Assembly (NCBI GenBank): GCA_946479335.1
Contig: CAMLFP010000371.1
Coordinates: 1-5,518 of the forward strand
Source of the DNA: an uncultured Archangium sp.
GTDB taxonomy: Bacteria; Myxococcota; Myxococcia; Myxococcales; Myxococcaceae
Direction: 5' to 3'
Length of the DNA: 5,518 nucleotides
Below are positions 5,386 to 5,518 of the stretch, in pieces. A program made the position numbers and the translations under genes. Positions within the stretch are counted from its first letter, which is position 1, and each line of letters opens with the position of its first letter. Below the pieces are notes generated by a model. That model made no database searches. It saw only the letters and a program-made list of their open reading frames with translations, and had not been told where the DNA came from.

Positions 5386-5518
5386 TCACTTCACGATGTT
5401 GACGAGCTGATTCACGTTGAGCGGGAGCTTCATGCCGCCCGACTCCACGTTGGCGTTGAAGGCCACCTGCGCCTGACCGCCCTGCGCGATCTTCACCGCT
5501 GCCCCCGCGGCCGAGATG
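5386..5518 (-). CDS. C-terminal fragment of an unrecognised protein
   Basis: An open frame on the minus strand enters from the right edge and ends with TGA at 5388-5386, giving 43 visible codons. The product ends with V-A-F-N-A-N-V-E-S-G-G-M-K-L-P-L-N-V-N-Q-L-V-N-I-V-K. Third positions are nearly all G or C, supporting a real gene. The alternating hydrophobic pattern suggests beta strands; a WHy/LEA-type-2-like domain end is conceivable but not demonstrable from so little. Its stop lies 6 bp from that of the convergent lipoprotein gene. Confidence 0.62.
   Translation of the reverse strand, partial: ISAAGAAVKIAQGGQAQVAFNANVESGGMKLPLNVNQLVNIVK

Overview
The window is a compact, high-GC stretch of bacterial chromosome. 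Most codons end in G or C, genes lie close together on both strands, and there are short Tat and lipoprotein export signals. A myxobacterium (Myxococcota) or a similar high-GC proteobacterium would fit: the evidence is the codon bias, a small lipoprotein with an FAAC lipobox, and two twin-arginine ferritin-like proteins. That placement is inference; no rRNA or other diagnostic marker is present.

Layout, left to right. (1) 1-142 (+): C-terminal end of a peroxiredoxin-like protein. (2) 147-797 and 781-1098 (-): a two-gene unit of a short tryptophan-rich protein followed, with a 17-bp overlap, by an AbiEii/MNT-type nucleotidyltransferase. This is the best candidate here for a little-described toxin-antitoxin-like or defence-like pair. 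(3) 1136-2542 (+): a complete dihydropyrimidinase/hydantoinase with all metal ligands. (4) 2599-3291 and 3299-3970 (+): tandem, diverged, exported ferritin-like four-helix proteins. A hairpin covers the start codon of the first. (5) 3974-4789 (-): a SAM-dependent methyltransferase with an N-terminal Trm112-like zinc ribbon. (6) 4837-5379 (+): a small cysteine-rich lipoprotein of unknown function. (7) 5386-5518 (-): the C-terminus of an unrecognised protein that runs off the right edge.

How they relate. The nucleotidyltransferase pair is almost certainly co-translated. The two ferritin-like genes, 7 bp apart, are very likely one transcript; the dihydropyrimidinase 56 bp upstream could belong to it, but the hairpin between them suggests separate control. 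No metabolic link between pyrimidine catabolism and the ferritin-like proteins is evident. The peroxiredoxin-like, methyltransferase and lipoprotein genes look like independent neighbours. All three convergent gene pairs end within 3-6 bp of each other, and divergent pairs are separated by only 37 and 47 bp. There is no gene-free stretch above 60 bases. I saw no tRNA, rRNA, CRISPR, insertion sequence, attachment site or clear sigma-70-like promoter.
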